A stretch of 64,000 nucleotides of DNA from Alisma plantago-aquatica (GCA_963693085.1 OY856409.1:1166759249-1166823248), one strand, 5' to 3'; numbered from the stretch's first letter, positions 33,427-45,616 are shown. Translations and numbers: made by a program. Notes: generated by a model not told the origin, from the sequence alone.

Positions 33427-36341
33427 TGTAAAGAGGCAGAATCACCTCCTTACTAAAATTTAAAGGAAGTACAAAACATCCATCTTTTTAGAAAGATAAA
33501 ATATATTGAGGGATGTATGTATAATACTCCAAGTAAATAAGCATGCACCAGATACATTATAAAATGTCAATAATAGTGAAAATAAAAGTACTAAGCCTAT
33601 TACATGGCTTTCATTGTTCATTACATGATTGTTCCCAAGAGAAAAAGATAAGAGAAAAGGATCTAGTTATAGCAACCTAGACATCCTTTCAGATAGCTTG
33701 AGATCTACTCCTGTGATGACTTCCTTCAAACTTGTCCTTCTCCTTGCTCAACACTAGCACATGGGTGGTTGGGAAAGCATCTAGAAAAAGGGGAAAGAAA
33801 ACAAGGTATGTGTCACAAAACTAGTCTAGGATAACAAGATAAGTAAAGCAAATAAGAACAAGCTAGGGTTCATCATAAGATGAAGATAACAAGAGTATGA
33901 AGCTATATTCAAAAGAAACTTGCCATTAACAATTATATTAAAAAGGATTTGCATGTAAGATAATTATGTATACCTAACTAAGTAGGGCTGAGGCACATAC
34001 CAGACCTCTAACCTATAGGTGAGGAGAGAATAAGACATTCTCAATCACCTACACAATTATATAGGGGAGAATAAAAATATTCCCCATGGCGATTAAATAC
34101 ATGCCCTATGTTGGTGGTTGTACATAAGTACCACTACTTTAATTTAAATAGAACATAAATATACATGCTAGAAAAGTAGTCATGGCAAGAGTAGTCATAA
34201 TATTAAATAATCATGGTAGTGGGGTGTAATACCCAAACAAAAAGAAATTATAATCTGATTTGAGGCATGAACAACATTAGGATTCAAGAATAGAAGATTT
34301 AGGGTTCATTTAAGCCTCATTAGGTAAATATAGGGTTTGTCCGCAATTATCCCAACATAGGGTGTAAGGAATGCTCATACCTCTCTTACTGATATCAATT
34401 ACTAACTTTCACCACTTTAATTGAGTCCAAGTTCCACTTTTCCTGTTTTCAATGTATTTACATGTATTAGAGTACATAGTGCACATTAATGTATAGAAAC
34501 CCTAATTTCAGAACTTTTTAGCAAAACTCAGATTTAGATTTTTAAAATATCACCAATGAACTTATTAGGTTCTCCTAATGAATAAGCATATATTTATGTT
34601 AATTTTGGAGTTATGATGATTAAGATGTAATTTTTATGGTTTTTATGCATTAAATTCATTTTACAAAAACCACCATTCTTCAAACCATGAAATCCGACCT
34701 TGAAAATATTTTTATTATATAGAGATTAATTTTCCAATTCCAAAACATATTTATTTGTCAAATTTGGATAAGAGGATTAGAAGATATGAATTTTTCAATA
34801 CTGACCAATAGGAAATTGCCACATCATCAAACCGATCAAGATAATTGAAGAGAGAGGGAGAGGGAAAAAGACCATTTGACCCAAGATAAGGTTTGAAGTT
34901 GAATAGGTAACCAAACTAGAGCTTTTAGAGAAGGTAAAGCAGTAAGAAACCAAAACCCTAGAAGAACATGGTAAAAAGAGATGGAAATCATCGATTTTAA
35001 ACATAGAAGCATGAGTTTTAAGCATGTAGTAAGCAATATATGAGAAGGGGGTTAGCAAAACTCACCTCTAGTAAGGTAAGAAAGTCCAAACATAAAGGAT
35101 CCCAAGATTAGAAGGTCTGGTTGCTCCAAGCCAAGCTCCTTTCTTAAGCAAATATCACCTTCTCCACTTTAGAGGTGCAAACCCTAACAAACGAGCATGG
35201 AGATGAGATGTTTTAGGGTTCTAAATGGAATTTTACCATGGAAGGTCATGGTTCCAACCAAGAATAAGGTGTGAGGAATACTACTAGAATGAAAATAGGG
35301 AAGGAAAGGAGGATTCTTACTAGTTTTGGTCAAAATCACCAAGGAGGAGCTTAAGAAATCCAAAATAAAGAATTTTAGAACCCAAGGAGCCTTCTTCACC
35401 AAGGTATTCACCCTCTTTTACTTTGGGACAGAAACTTCATGGAAAAACATAGAAGGGAAGATGATCTAAGATGGGGGAAAGAGAAGGAGAAGATTGCTTC
35501 TTGGATTGGGAGGTGGGAAGGGGTAGGTATGGCTTTATAATGAAGGGGGCAAATATGAGGTGTCTATGGGACTTTCCATGTGTCCTTAGGCTAGGGCTTC
35601 ATGGCCATGCAAGAGGACAACTCATAGACTCTTCTTGTATATAAAAGGTCGGTCCTAAAAGCCCCTGGAGACTTATAGGCCATCCCCACCATCCTTCAAA
35701 CAAAGAAATAATCCCATTGGTTGATAGCTTTTAAAGATAAGCTCATTTATAAAGAGGGTAATCCCTATAATGCCCTTGGAGAGAAACACCTTGAAACCAA
35801 GGTCCAACCAGGTGCCCCATGGTTCAAAATCGTGATAATGGTAAGGGAATATCTAAGGATTAAAATTCAGGTGATAATTTGCAAAGAAAACCTCCCAATT
35901 GGGTAAATTGCATAAAAGTCCAGAATGTACCTAAAATTGCATAGCTTGCACAAACAACATCCAAATCGAGCCAAATTTGAAACTTAGGCTTATGTTATGT
36001 TTTCAAATTACATAAAAAGTTATATTAAGGTTTAGAGTACTTAATTATGGTAATTAAGCTTGTTTAATACATTAATCAAGGTTTAGGGCCTTGCACTTCT
36101 AGCACAAATTAATATACCATTGTTCTACTAAAGTGGTGATTTTGCATTTTATATTCTTAAATAAGCTTTTACTAAGGTATTTGTGAATAAACCCTTATAT
36201 TGGTACAATTAGTGAATAAATGTTCACTAAACCACTATAAATGCCACTAATTAAACATAAATGACATAAAGGACAGAAATGAAAGGGAAACTTGGGAAAA
36301 AGTTTTACATGGAGATTACATCTAAGATTCATTATGTTACA
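33427..36341. mobile_element. 2915-bp TGTAA...TTACA insertion, probable solo LTR
   Basis: Begins TGTAA and ends TTACA, flanked by CACAT at 33422-33426 and 36342-36346. The 5-bp duplication and TG...CA ends are those of an LTR retrotransposon product. No gag, protease, RT or integrase pattern is seen inside and I found no second copy of its ends within it, so a solo LTR from a long-LTR family is the simplest reading; a large non-coding derivative is the alternative. Frames inside (such as 34795-35058 minus, 35721-35906 plus) are short and unrecognised. A TGTAATACCC string at 34230 resembles the start of Tekay-type LTRs, but its significance is unclear. Confidence 0.8.
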
Positions 36342-36346
36342 CACAT

Positions 36347-36900
36347 CATAAGAACATGTACCAAAATTAGGAAGGACAAGGGAGATATGATGTCTCAAAG
36401 GCGTTGTTCAAGTGCAATATGGCAGAAGGAGATCCAATAGGGCCCCATGTGCTCAAGTTGATTGGGTATGTGGAGAACCTTGCAAAACTAGGATTTCCCT
36501 TAGGTTAATAATTAGCCATAGATGTTATTCTACAATCAATACTAGAGTCACACAAACAATTTGTCATGAAATACAACATGAATAATTTTGACAAGCTGTT
36601 GTCAGAATTGCTTGGCATGTTGAGAACGATTGAAGCATAAATGAAGAAGGTCAAAACCAAATCCATGATTATGAACAAAAAAGGAAATAGAAAGTCCAAG
36701 GGAAAAGGAAATACCAAGAAGAGCCAACCAAAAATCTAACTATTCTACACTTAAAGCAAAGGGAGGAGTGGATAAATAGGAAAGTGCCACCATTGTCACC
36801 AGCTTGGACACGGGAAGAGGAACTATCCTCTTTATGTAGAGGAACATAGGAAGAAGAAGTAGGAGCTAGAGATCTCCAATTCAAGATCCAAGAAGAAGTA
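36347..36900 (+). pseudogene. Copia gag, C-terminal half with damaged zinc knuckle
   Basis: Continues the Gag pattern (KALFKCNMAEGDPIGPHVLKLIGY, FVMKYNMNNFDKLLSELLGML) with stops. A CCHC-type knuckle lies at 36784-36825, reading C-x2-C-x4-H-x4-Y: the last Cys has become Tyr, which should abolish zinc binding. Gag binds element RNA through this motif. Confidence 0.75.
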
Positions 36901-37199
36901 AGCTAGAACTACAGGGAGAAAGAGTTGTCACCACTACAGTTAGAATTTGTCATTCATCTAAGCCTAGTGGACATGTAATAGAATTTGTGAATTGCTATTA
37001 TGTACCTTCTATTAATGAAAACACCATACATACATTTTGTTTGGACTAGAGTATCATGACTAATTGATGTTTTACTTTAAAGATAAGATATTTATGGCAA
37101 TGTCCCAATGTTTCTAAGTCTATACTTGATAGTTCTAGAGACAAATATGTATAATATATATAATGAATGACTTGATGGCAATACATACATATAGAATTT

Positions 37200-37900
37200 T
37201 TATATAGGGCACATAAATAAAGAACACATTACTAGAATCCATGAGGATGGTTGTCTAGACTCTTTCGGTTTGGAACCAATAGAGACATGCAAGTCTTATT
37301 TGTTGGGAAAGATGACAAAAGCTCCTTTAACTAGAAATTGTGAAAGAGTAAGTGATCTATTAGGAATCATACATAATTTATGTATACCTTTTAGAACAAA
37401 TGCTAAAGGTGGGTACTAGTATTAAAACACATCGATATGATCAATGTGAGAATTACTTGAACCAAGAGTTTGAGATTGTTTTAGGATGTCGTGATAATGT
37501 ATCATGATGGATGATATCTGAAAACATAATGATGTATGAGAAAGAAGTAACCATACCATGTTACGATCATTGATAAATCTACATGATCTTCTAACTTTCT
37601 TTAGGGCACATGCTTGACACTAAACCACACACCATCTAAATTGGTTCAAAAGACACCATATGAGATATGGCATGGGAAGTGTCCCGATATGTATTTTATG
37701 AAGATTTGGAATGAGAAGCTTATATGAGAAAATAATTTCTTTAAAAGATTGGTCCCAAATAAGATAAATGTTATTTTGTCAGATATCCTAGGGAAACTAA
37801 AAGATACTAGTTTTATATTCCATGTGAAAACAAAGTATTTATTGCCAGGACAAGCTATAGTTGTATAAAGGAATTTAACTCCAAGGGAATCCATTGAAGA
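37200..37900 (+). pseudogene. Copia GAG-pre-integrase and integrase remnants
   Basis: Near 37240-37370 the plus strand reads LDSFGLEPIETCKSYLLGKM and further to LLGIIH, the GAG-pre-integrase block running into the integrase start. Near 37630-37870 the integrase C-terminal pattern returns (KTPYEIWHGK, KDTSFIFHV). The catalytic core between them is largely missing or scrambled, so the enzyme is dead. Confidence 0.7.
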
Positions 37901-38019
37901 AAAGTAGAACTCAAAAGTTCGAGACCAATAAGAAAAACATTAAACCTGTGGAGGTACAAAAGAAATAAGGAGAATCACAAATTTTTGTGGAATCTCAAGT
38001 TCCTCATGGAACACATTAA

Positions 38020-38760
38020 TGTCGTAGATTTAGTAGAACATGTCTTGAGCCTAAAAGATTAGGATATATTATGACTCAAGAAGGTGGCAAGTTGGTCATA
38101 GATGATGCGTCAACAACCTACCTAGAAGCTATTAAGGGACTAGAGTTTGAGAAATATCTTAAGGACATTGGATCTAAAGATGGGCTCCATGTACACCAAT
38201 AAGGGATTGAAGTTTGAGAAATATCTTAAGGCCTTGGTGGATCCACCTAAAGGAGTAAAACCCATATGGTGCAATTGGGACTTCAAGAAGAAGGTCATCA
38301 TGGATAGTAATGTACAAACCTATAAGGATAGATTGGTTGCAAAGGGTTTCAAACAAGTTCAAGATGTTGAACATGACAAAACATTTTTTCCAATTGCCAT
38401 GGTTAGGTCCATCAAGATCATGCTTGCCATTGCAACTTACTACGACTATGAGATTAGGCAAATTGATGTTAAAACCACATTACTTAATAGGAATTTTCTT
38501 GAGGATGTGTACATGACACAAAATAAGTGTTTTATACATTCAAAAGAGGCCAATAAAGTTTACAAGATACAAAGGTCAATCTATAGATTGAAGCAATCAT
38601 CTTGAAGATGGAATCTTTGATTTGATGAAACATTCAAAGAGTTTGTCTTTAGTCATAATGAAGATGAACCATGTGTTACAAGAAGGTTAGTGGGAGCATG
38701 ATTGTATTCCTCATATTGTATGTAGATCACATACTATAGATGGGGAATGACATCCCAACC
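38020..38760 (+). pseudogene. Copia reverse transcriptase (RVT_2) remnant
   Basis: The open frame 38147-38605 (152 codons) carries DPPKGVKPIWCNWDFKKKV, LVAKGFKQV, YDYEIRQIDVKTTLLN (first catalytic Asp in QIDVKT) and RSIYRLKQSS. After stops and a shift, LYVDH at about 38717-38730 stands where the catalytic YVDD should be, so the second Asp of the pair is lost. Just before 38230 the string GTTTGAGAAATATCTTAAGG appears twice (about 38141 and 38214), a local duplication that disrupts the MDSMY block. Confidence 0.85.
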
Positions 38761-39029
38761 TTAGAAATGATAAAAACCTGTTTGGGAAATACATTCTATA
38801 TGAACTTAGGGGGAAACCATATATATTAGGAATTATATATGATTTATATAGATAGATCTAGAATGCTTCTTGGCCTAAGACAGAGCTCATAAATTGACAA
38901 ATAGCTGAAAAGGTTGAACATGGATAATTTGAAGAGAGGAAACTTACCCATGTCTCCTGGTGTTACTATGTCTAGAGCTTAATGTCCCAATTCTTGTGTA
39001 GAACAGGAACACATGAGTAAGATTCCATA

Positions 39030-39490
39030 TGCATATGCATTTGGATCTATCATGTACACAAATAATGTACTCATCCTAATGTCACGTATGTCTTGAGCAT
39101 GAGGAGCAGATATCATTCAGACCCTGGTGAGGGTCACTAGACTGCCATTAAAAACATCCTTAAGTACTTGAGAAGAACTAATGATGAATTGCTTGTTTAT
39201 GGTAATGAGGAAGAGTTGGGTGTAAAGAGTTACACCAATGAAAGCTTCCAAACTAACATAGAAGATTGACAATCACAATCCAAATTTGTGTTTGACCTCA
39301 AACATAATTGTAAGATGAAAAGGTTCTGAGAAAAATATAGTTGCTAATTATATAATAAAAGTCGAGTACCTTGTTGTTTTAAACACAACATATGATTCTA
39401 TATGGATCAAGAAGTTCATTTAGATGAACTTATGGGAGGTTCCAACCATTGATGATGTAGTAGAAATACTGTAACAACAATGGAGCTACT
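39030..39490 (+). pseudogene. Copia RNase H remnant
   Basis: Across frames the plus strand gives the W-A-KNILKYLRRT-like block near 39135-39180 (CHGAIKTSLSTEE in one frame) followed by VYGNEEELGVKSYTNESFQT, the copia RNase H pattern with the catalytic GYTD as SYTN. It ends about 200 bases before the PPT. Non-functional. Confidence 0.65.
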
Positions 39491-39695
39491 GGACATGCTA
39501 GGAAACCTAGATAGCATACTAAGACAATTCCATCTCATAAGAAAGATCGTACGGTGAGGAGATGTGAAGACTTGCAAAGTATAGACTAAAAAAAAATGTT
39601 GCTAACCTGCTACAAAAGGACTTGTGCATCAAAAACATGATGGACATATTAAAATCAGTTGGAATAATATTCTTAGGTGATTGGCTCTAAGTGTA

Positions 39696-39705
39696 AGTGG
39701 GAGTT
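39696..39705 (+). promoter_or_regulatory. Copia polypurine tract
   Basis: AAGTGGGAGT followed by TTGTTGG: the usual copia plus-strand primer site abutting the 3' LTR start TGTTGG at 39706. Confidence 0.75.
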
Positions 39706-41642
39706 TGTTGGTTTTATTCCTGGAGAGCCAATCATATGATGATTGTAATGGGGCATCATATACTTGATTTGATAATTATAAAGGTAATTTATTCTACTAT
39801 GTTTGTCTCAGTCATGAGATGATTACACAAACATAATATATGTCTAAAGAATAATGTTACTCAATGACATATGTCTTCGGGTAGAGGACTTGAACAATGA
39901 GATCATATCTATGATAAGAGTACATACATTTTTGTTATGTACCTAGTCAAATATTTTTGTGGAAGCATAATAGACGATCGTAATACATAAGACTATAATG
40001 TGTGTTGACTGAAGAAAAAGTCTCATTAGTCATGATATATCAAGTGAAACACATAAGTACTTGTTATAAAATAGTATAATGGATAGACCTACCTTGAGAG
40101 TACTACATAGAGACCATGGACTGTTAGTCAAAATCAACTCTCATAGTGATAGTGGTGATTTTAGTTCTTAGAACTAAAGTCACTATACTCGTCACATGTT
40201 GTTCAATGAACTTTGACACCATCTAACATGACCTTGAATAAGGGTTGTCATAAAGGTGGTGCTCAGGTATGTTGTGACACATGGGGATTGATTGTGAGTG
40301 ATGTAGATGGGGTTTGTCCCTCCTACAAGAGTTGATACCCTGACCAATTGTTAACTGAGACTGCAAAACGTATGGCCATAGTCATGTGATTCAATATGTG
40401 ATATGTGAGCTCACATGTATCTCATACAGTTTGCTCTAGTTCAAGGAACATGGATTGAATATTATGAGGATAATGATTCCATGCCACGGGTTCAATTTAG
40501 ATATCTAATACAAAGGAACTAAATGATCATGATAACACTAATCATGGATGTAAGTTGAATTCGCTCTCCAACTTTCCAATTACTTAAGTAGCAATGATAT
40601 GTTTCAAGATACCTCTCATTGTTTGTGATGTCATGATCTAGTTATGGACATTCACTGCCAACGTAATTTGAGACCTATAGGGTCACACACATAGGATGCA
40701 CTAGGAATAGGGATTTACTCACGAATAAGGTGTGAATTGATTACTAAAGTGTTTGGGTAATCAAATTAAACAACATTGACTGAAATTGGTTGACTGGAAT
40801 GTGAATTGACCGGTTCAGAAGGTGAACTGACCAGTTCAGAATGTGAATCGACTAACTAAAGTGTTGAGTTGATTGATTGGGTGATAAGTAAGACTAGATC
40901 ACAAATTGATGTTATTGCCATGCTATGCATTAATCATCACACTAAAATCCATTATGCTTGTGAATAAGAAATATAGTGAATCGACCGACTCAACTGCTGA
41001 ACTGATTGATTCACATGTGAACTGACTGATTCAAATGTGAACCAACTGATTTGTGATTTGCAACTGCTGAAAATGCATGAAAAACCGTCTCTTTGAATCC
41101 CAGTTGATATAGAAACCCTAGCCCTAACCCTCCTATATAAAGGTGGTGTGTAGTCAAGGCTTTCATATAAACAACTAATGTTGATAAATGTTGTCCTCTC
41201 ATAGTTGTGGTAACATAAGAGTCTGAGCGCGTCTTACCCGTAAAAGGGAGAGACATCAAGGGAGAACAAGTCAGTGCTAGCATATTGATAATTGAAGGGG
41301 AAATCTCCTTCATGTTGGATATAGAAAGAGAGACGAGAAGTTCTTAGTGGTCCGAGGGGATTAGAATAGAGGTGTGGAGGTTTTTTCCAACATGCTAGGA
41401 GGATATCGTAAACCATCATCTGTGGTGTTGCACCAGGAGATCGTCGCTGATAACCATCTGGGTGCTGCTTGAGAAAGAAGCACATTGCTGTAAAGATAGT
41501 CATTTGACTTGCTCCAAGACTAGGTGTATGCCTTGCAACCTTCCTTTCCAATCCATAATTGTTGATGTGATTCGCTTGCCATGAGAAATATGGCAAAAAA
41601 AATTTGTTTCTGCTGTCATCTCTATCTCCATATTTCCCTACA
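39706..41642 (+). repeat. Copia 3' LTR (1.94 kb)
   Basis: Starts TGTTGG after the PPT and ends CCCTACA. It holds a TATATAAAGG box at 41134-41143 and a cluster of roughly 20-base degenerate repeats (CGGTTCAGAAGGTGAACTGAC-like) at 40795-41050 within U3. Its last 640 bases match the truncated 5' LTR. Confidence 0.85.
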
Positions 41643-41645
41643 ATA

Positions 41646-42500
41646 TTAAATGTGTCCTTTGGTGTAACCATGGTGACTTCTCCTAAATTAATTGAGTTTG
41701 GCCAGGCATTGTTGAGAGTGAGATATGTGTCCATCTTATACCACTTGATGTGATGAAAATTATGATAGGTATTGGCACTGTACTCTTTGGTATGGGAGTT
41801 GGAAACTTCCCATATAGCACAAAACATCAACAAATGTTGTATGAAGGGTATTATAGTGCTGAGGGAAGCTCCTAAAGGAGTGAACCTCCTCTAGGGTTTT
41901 GTGGGCTCTTCCCCCGTTGGATTTTTCAATAATTATTCTACTTGCAGAGGAGGGCCAGTTGTAATAGGTTGTTGTATGGGATCCTGGAACGGAGGTGGTG
42001 CAAACTTGTAGAACTACTTTCACTAGAATATGTATTGCGGTGATACAAACTAAGGTTGGAAGTATTGGGAATCAGGTTGTTCCATTTGCAATTTATATTG
42101 TTGAAACACAATAATGACATTGCTTACTTGAGATAATTGTTCCTGAGATGTAGCTATTTGAACAAATGGCTATTGTCGCTTGTTGTTGCCAGCTGGAATC
42201 AACACAACTCATACATTTAAGTAAACTCAGTTAATGTCTTTCCATTTTGACTTTTGATTTATTATTGATGATGTAGATTTTGACTGAAGTATGAGGCCTT
42301 TGTTTCGGTAATATACTCTCTATATGGAGTTCTCAATAAAATCCCTAGTTTGAGTTTGATCATAGAATGTGTTATACCTTTGCAATGATAACAATGTCGT
42401 AAGTGTAAGCGAGGCTTGCCTTATTACCATGTCATGGGTTTCCTTATTAGTGGGCTTGAATTCTAACATGTTGTAATTTATCTCCATTGGGTAATAACTC
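41646..42500 (-). pseudogene. Tat-lineage gag remnant
   Basis: Reading down the minus strand across stops gives a P/Q-rich stretch, RRFTPLGASLSTIIPFIQHL and then HTKEYSANTYHNFHHIKW...LNNAWPNSINLGEV, which matches the Tat Gag tail (family: the TPLG-LS block and the CH-type segment HTK-YNPNA-C-FH, here with Cys lost). It is cut at 41642 by the copia 3' LTR. Pol of a Tat element on the same strand lies at 3123-7717. Confidence 0.65.
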
Positions 42501-44002
42501 AAAGAAGATTTTATTCATCTTCTATTGTAGTTCTTTGAGGACTTCTTAGGTTGGGACCTAATCTAGATTCTAGGTTTATTTACTAATAAACCTCTCAACC
42601 AACTACATCTAGGTTGTGAGTGTTATCAGGTCTTGCTTGTTGTACCATACCAATTTTGGGCCTGTCAAAGCCCATGCAAAACAACAAATCATTACCTCAT
42701 CACCATCTTACACTTTAATCATGCAAAGAACAATAGGACTTGACATGGATGAGCATATTTCCCTTCCTTGAGTAACTAGGACACTTTTGCATGTCAAAAT
42801 TATTAGGAAACTTCACATCCAAAAAAGTGAAAGAAGTTGTTGAATGTCTTCCCTCTATCCTTCTTCCCCTCCAACTATTTGAGTTTGCAACAGATCTCTA
42901 TCATGAGGGGATGTATTCCACTTTGTTTTCTTCTACCTCATGTGCTACTAGCAGTTTGATTTTCACTGGAGGCATCATGTACATCGGTGCTAGGATCCTG
43001 TATGGTCTTCCAATGCACAGACTATGCCAAGAGGACAATGCTAGGTAAAATAAGTGAACACTACTGAACACTCCCCTAAAATTCCCATGAAATGCATGAT
43101 GACTTTTTGCATAAGTGTCTCCCTTCTCTATATATTTAGGTTTATAACCTATGAATTCTACCTACTCATCCTTCTTGTCATTCTTGTCCTCACCATCATG
43201 GATTGGAATGTATTTTTTCAGCTTAGGTGATACTAGTTCAGAACTGCATTCACACGAGGTGGATATTGGTAGAGCCCAAGTTCAAAAGACATAATTGGTG
43301 TAGATAAGAGTTCCACATGTTGTATAGAAAAGAATGTGTTATTGGTCTGACATACTAAGCTCCATGAGTTGTAGATCCTGGGTTGTGCACACCCTCTAGG
43401 TGATTGACATTGTACAGATGCACATAGGGGATGTTGCCTCTAGGTGGGTAGAACCTTTTGGTTCCAGGTCATGCTATTTAAACTTCTCTCCCCCCGGATA
43501 GGTTTTTCCTACTTGTTTTCAATATCTCTTTTAGAACTTCCTTTCGACTGTTGGTTGAATTTGCTTGGATAGACCATTATGATCAATCATTTGTACGATT
43601 GAGTGAAATACAGACTCATGTTAGCTCTTGTGATGATGTGAAATTTAGGTTTAAGGGGTTCAAGAACATGATATAGTATAGAATATATGTATATATTGTG
43701 ACTCGAGATAGACATTTCCACAAAGTTTGTTAGTTGAAGAGTAAAAGGATTTCCCTCTTTATTTAGAATAGCTTAAAAGTATAATCTATGGTCTTCTGTG
43801 ATTCTCATGAATGGAAAATACCTACAAAATAGCTTTAGGATTGAATTATGGACAAGGAGAGATTGCTCATATATTAGAGAGATAGAAGGGTTTTTTCTAT
43901 TTTCTCCTATCTTGGAGAGATAGACGGGTTTTATATTTTGAATTGAGATGTTCCTACTAATTCCATGACCAGATAGATCCAAGGGTTTGATGATAATTGA
44001 TG
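42501..44002. other. Unassigned, probably upstream part of the Tat relic
   Basis: Short frames only (plus 42791-43048, 85 codons; minus 43773-43982, 69 codons), none recognised. By position it should hold the gag N-terminus and leader of the minus-strand Tat element. No LTR boundary could be fixed. Confidence 0.35.
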
Positions 44003-44007
44003 GTAAG
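44003..44007. repeat. TSD (GTAAG) of complete Athila-type element, left copy
   Basis: GTAAG immediately before the LTR start, repeated at 56938-56942. The rejoined target would contain the inverted words TTGATGGT and ACCATCAA around the insertion point. Confidence 0.85.
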
Positions 44008-45603
44008 TGACGCAGATTTATCGTGCGCAGAAACGCAAGTGAATGCGTCGAAGTAGTACAGGCCTTTGTGAGGCCCGAGTCAAACTCAGGGATACGTGAA
44101 ATTATCGAGGACTCCTACTAACTACTCGCGATCAGCTAAGCCGATTAAATAGTTGAGAGTTTTTGTTAAAATTAAAAGAAAATAAAAATAAAACAAAACA
44201 ATCAATCGATTAAATGTTGATTTAATCAATTCAAAAGAAGATCTTTAGGGTTGCGGTTTCACCGCGGGTTTTCATTGTATTAAATCCTATATAGCTACTC
44301 AATTTTATCTCTCTATCCGGGTAGTGGCCTGAAATCAGAATTGCCCACTGTCGTAGTACAATTCACTACCTATGCCTAGGTCAGTTCCACCGTCGTAGTA
44401 ACCTATACCCTAAACTAGGTGCATTAGGAACGACCTCTCGGTATCCACCATTAATCTTACACCACCTTGTTCAAGGGATTTGTCAATTAATGTAAATTCT
44501 GTCTCTTTTCAACCGTTAATTCTTCTTTCAAAGCAATTAAGGGCATTCGGTTATTATTATGGTGATCAAGCATAATAATATATTGGAGAAAACAAAATTA
44601 TACCACATATTTAAGAGATAATATATGAATTACTATTATAAAATCATCATACAATGAATCCCCGGGCTACTCCCGGTCCTAAAGACAAAGGGGATTAGCT
44701 CCGCATGTTCATCTCAGAGTACAATGTGGAGAAGAAAAAGGGAAACATGAAGGAAAACGTGATTGAGTGATTAAACCCCTGAACGGAGAAGGTCCAATCG
44801 ATCATTGGCGTGGAATTCGCGTTCTCTCGCCTTTCGGTGGTAGAATTCATCTTCTTCAGTGTCCGGATCGGCTGGGGCGTGCTCTCATCCTCCTTTCTTC
44901 TCTCCTTGCTCTCCAGGATGTGTGCAGCAACTAATGACGTCCTCTCCCAGTCAAGGGCGCCGTCATTAGGTATATCTCCCGAATTAGGTCGCCAATTAAC
45001 CACGGCCGTCCGATTAAGATTAATCTGAAACAAACTCATATCTGACGGTGTCGATACCATCGACGCGGGTCGATGGTATCGACCTAGCATGATAGCGGCA
45101 ATCCTTCTTTTCTTTCGTCTGTGCGCCTGATGTCATCTCGATACCATTGACTCAGGTCGATGGTATCGACGAACCTGTAGCGACGGTTTTGTCGTTTGGT
45201 GTTGCTGTAGCTCCACCAGTCGATAGTATTGACATTTTGGTCAATAGTATCGACGCACTTCTCGCCAGCAACCTGATGGTATCTCGATACCATCGACATC
45301 CCTGTCGATAGTATCGAATTTCTTCTGGTCCTTGCGGCTGGCAACCTGTGGTCCGGTCGATGGTATCGACGGCAGCAGATACTTGTTTTTCCTAAAATTA
45401 TCACACGGAACCACATAAATCCACACAAAATATATTATTTTGATAATTAATACTCAAAATGCTTAAATAAAGGGAATTTGACATAAAGAAGTAGCATAGA
45501 CCAAAATGAATGAATTATGCAACATTAACCATGAAAATGACTAATAAATGCATAAAACACATATCAAACAAGTCTATAAATGCGACTCAAAATCATCGCA
45601 TCA
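44008..45603 (-). repeat. 3' LTR of Athila-type element
   Basis: Plus-strand start TGACGCAGATTTA, end ATCGCATCA. It carries the GTCGATA-N-TATCGAC array at 45050-45370. Minus-strand frames at 44695-45428 are LTR text, not a gene. I found no clear TATA box. Confidence 0.9.
45050..45370. repeat. Quasi-palindrome array, 3' LTR (9 copies)
   Basis: Nine copies of GTCGATRSTATCGAC or its complement GTCGATACCATCGAC, mostly in pairs 4-6 bases apart (45050, 45139, 45220, 45279 regions) plus one single at 45356. Each word is self-complementary around a central base, so single words and pairs can form hairpins with 15-bp stems. Confidence 0.9.
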
Positions 45604-45616
45604 AACTCCCCTAAGC
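45604..45616 (-). promoter_or_regulatory. Polypurine tract of Athila-type element
   Basis: On the minus strand GCTTAGGGGAGTT directly abuts the 3' LTR start TGATGCG. It is the plus-strand DNA primer site of Ty3 elements. Confidence 0.8.

Larger units (their letters stand above)
31080..41642 (+). mobile_element. Ty1/copia element with truncated 5' LTR
   Basis: Plus-strand order: partial 5' LTR (about 31080-31721), initiator-tRNA-Met binding site, gag (split by a 2.9-kb insertion), zinc knuckle, GAG-pre-integrase, integrase C-terminus, reverse transcriptase, RNase H, PPT (39696-39705) and full 3' LTR (39706-41642). The wording (DPPKGVKPI, LVAKGFKQ, RSIYRLKQSS) is that of Tork-like plant copia elements. 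Every domain carries stops or shifts. 41643-41647 (ATATT) would be the target duplication, but its partner is lost with the 5' end. The right flank is a Tat-type gag relic. Confidence 0.85.

Noticed and set aside
33427..36341. MITE or other DNA transposon
   Set aside because: Inverted similarity of the ends is limited to about five bases, and a 5-bp duplication with TG...CA ends fits an LTR-type product better.
44695..45428. Minus-strand frames within the LTR (131 and 114 codons) as genes
   Set aside because: They are LTR text and recur with changes in the other LTR (56009-56762); stops and frames differ between copies.
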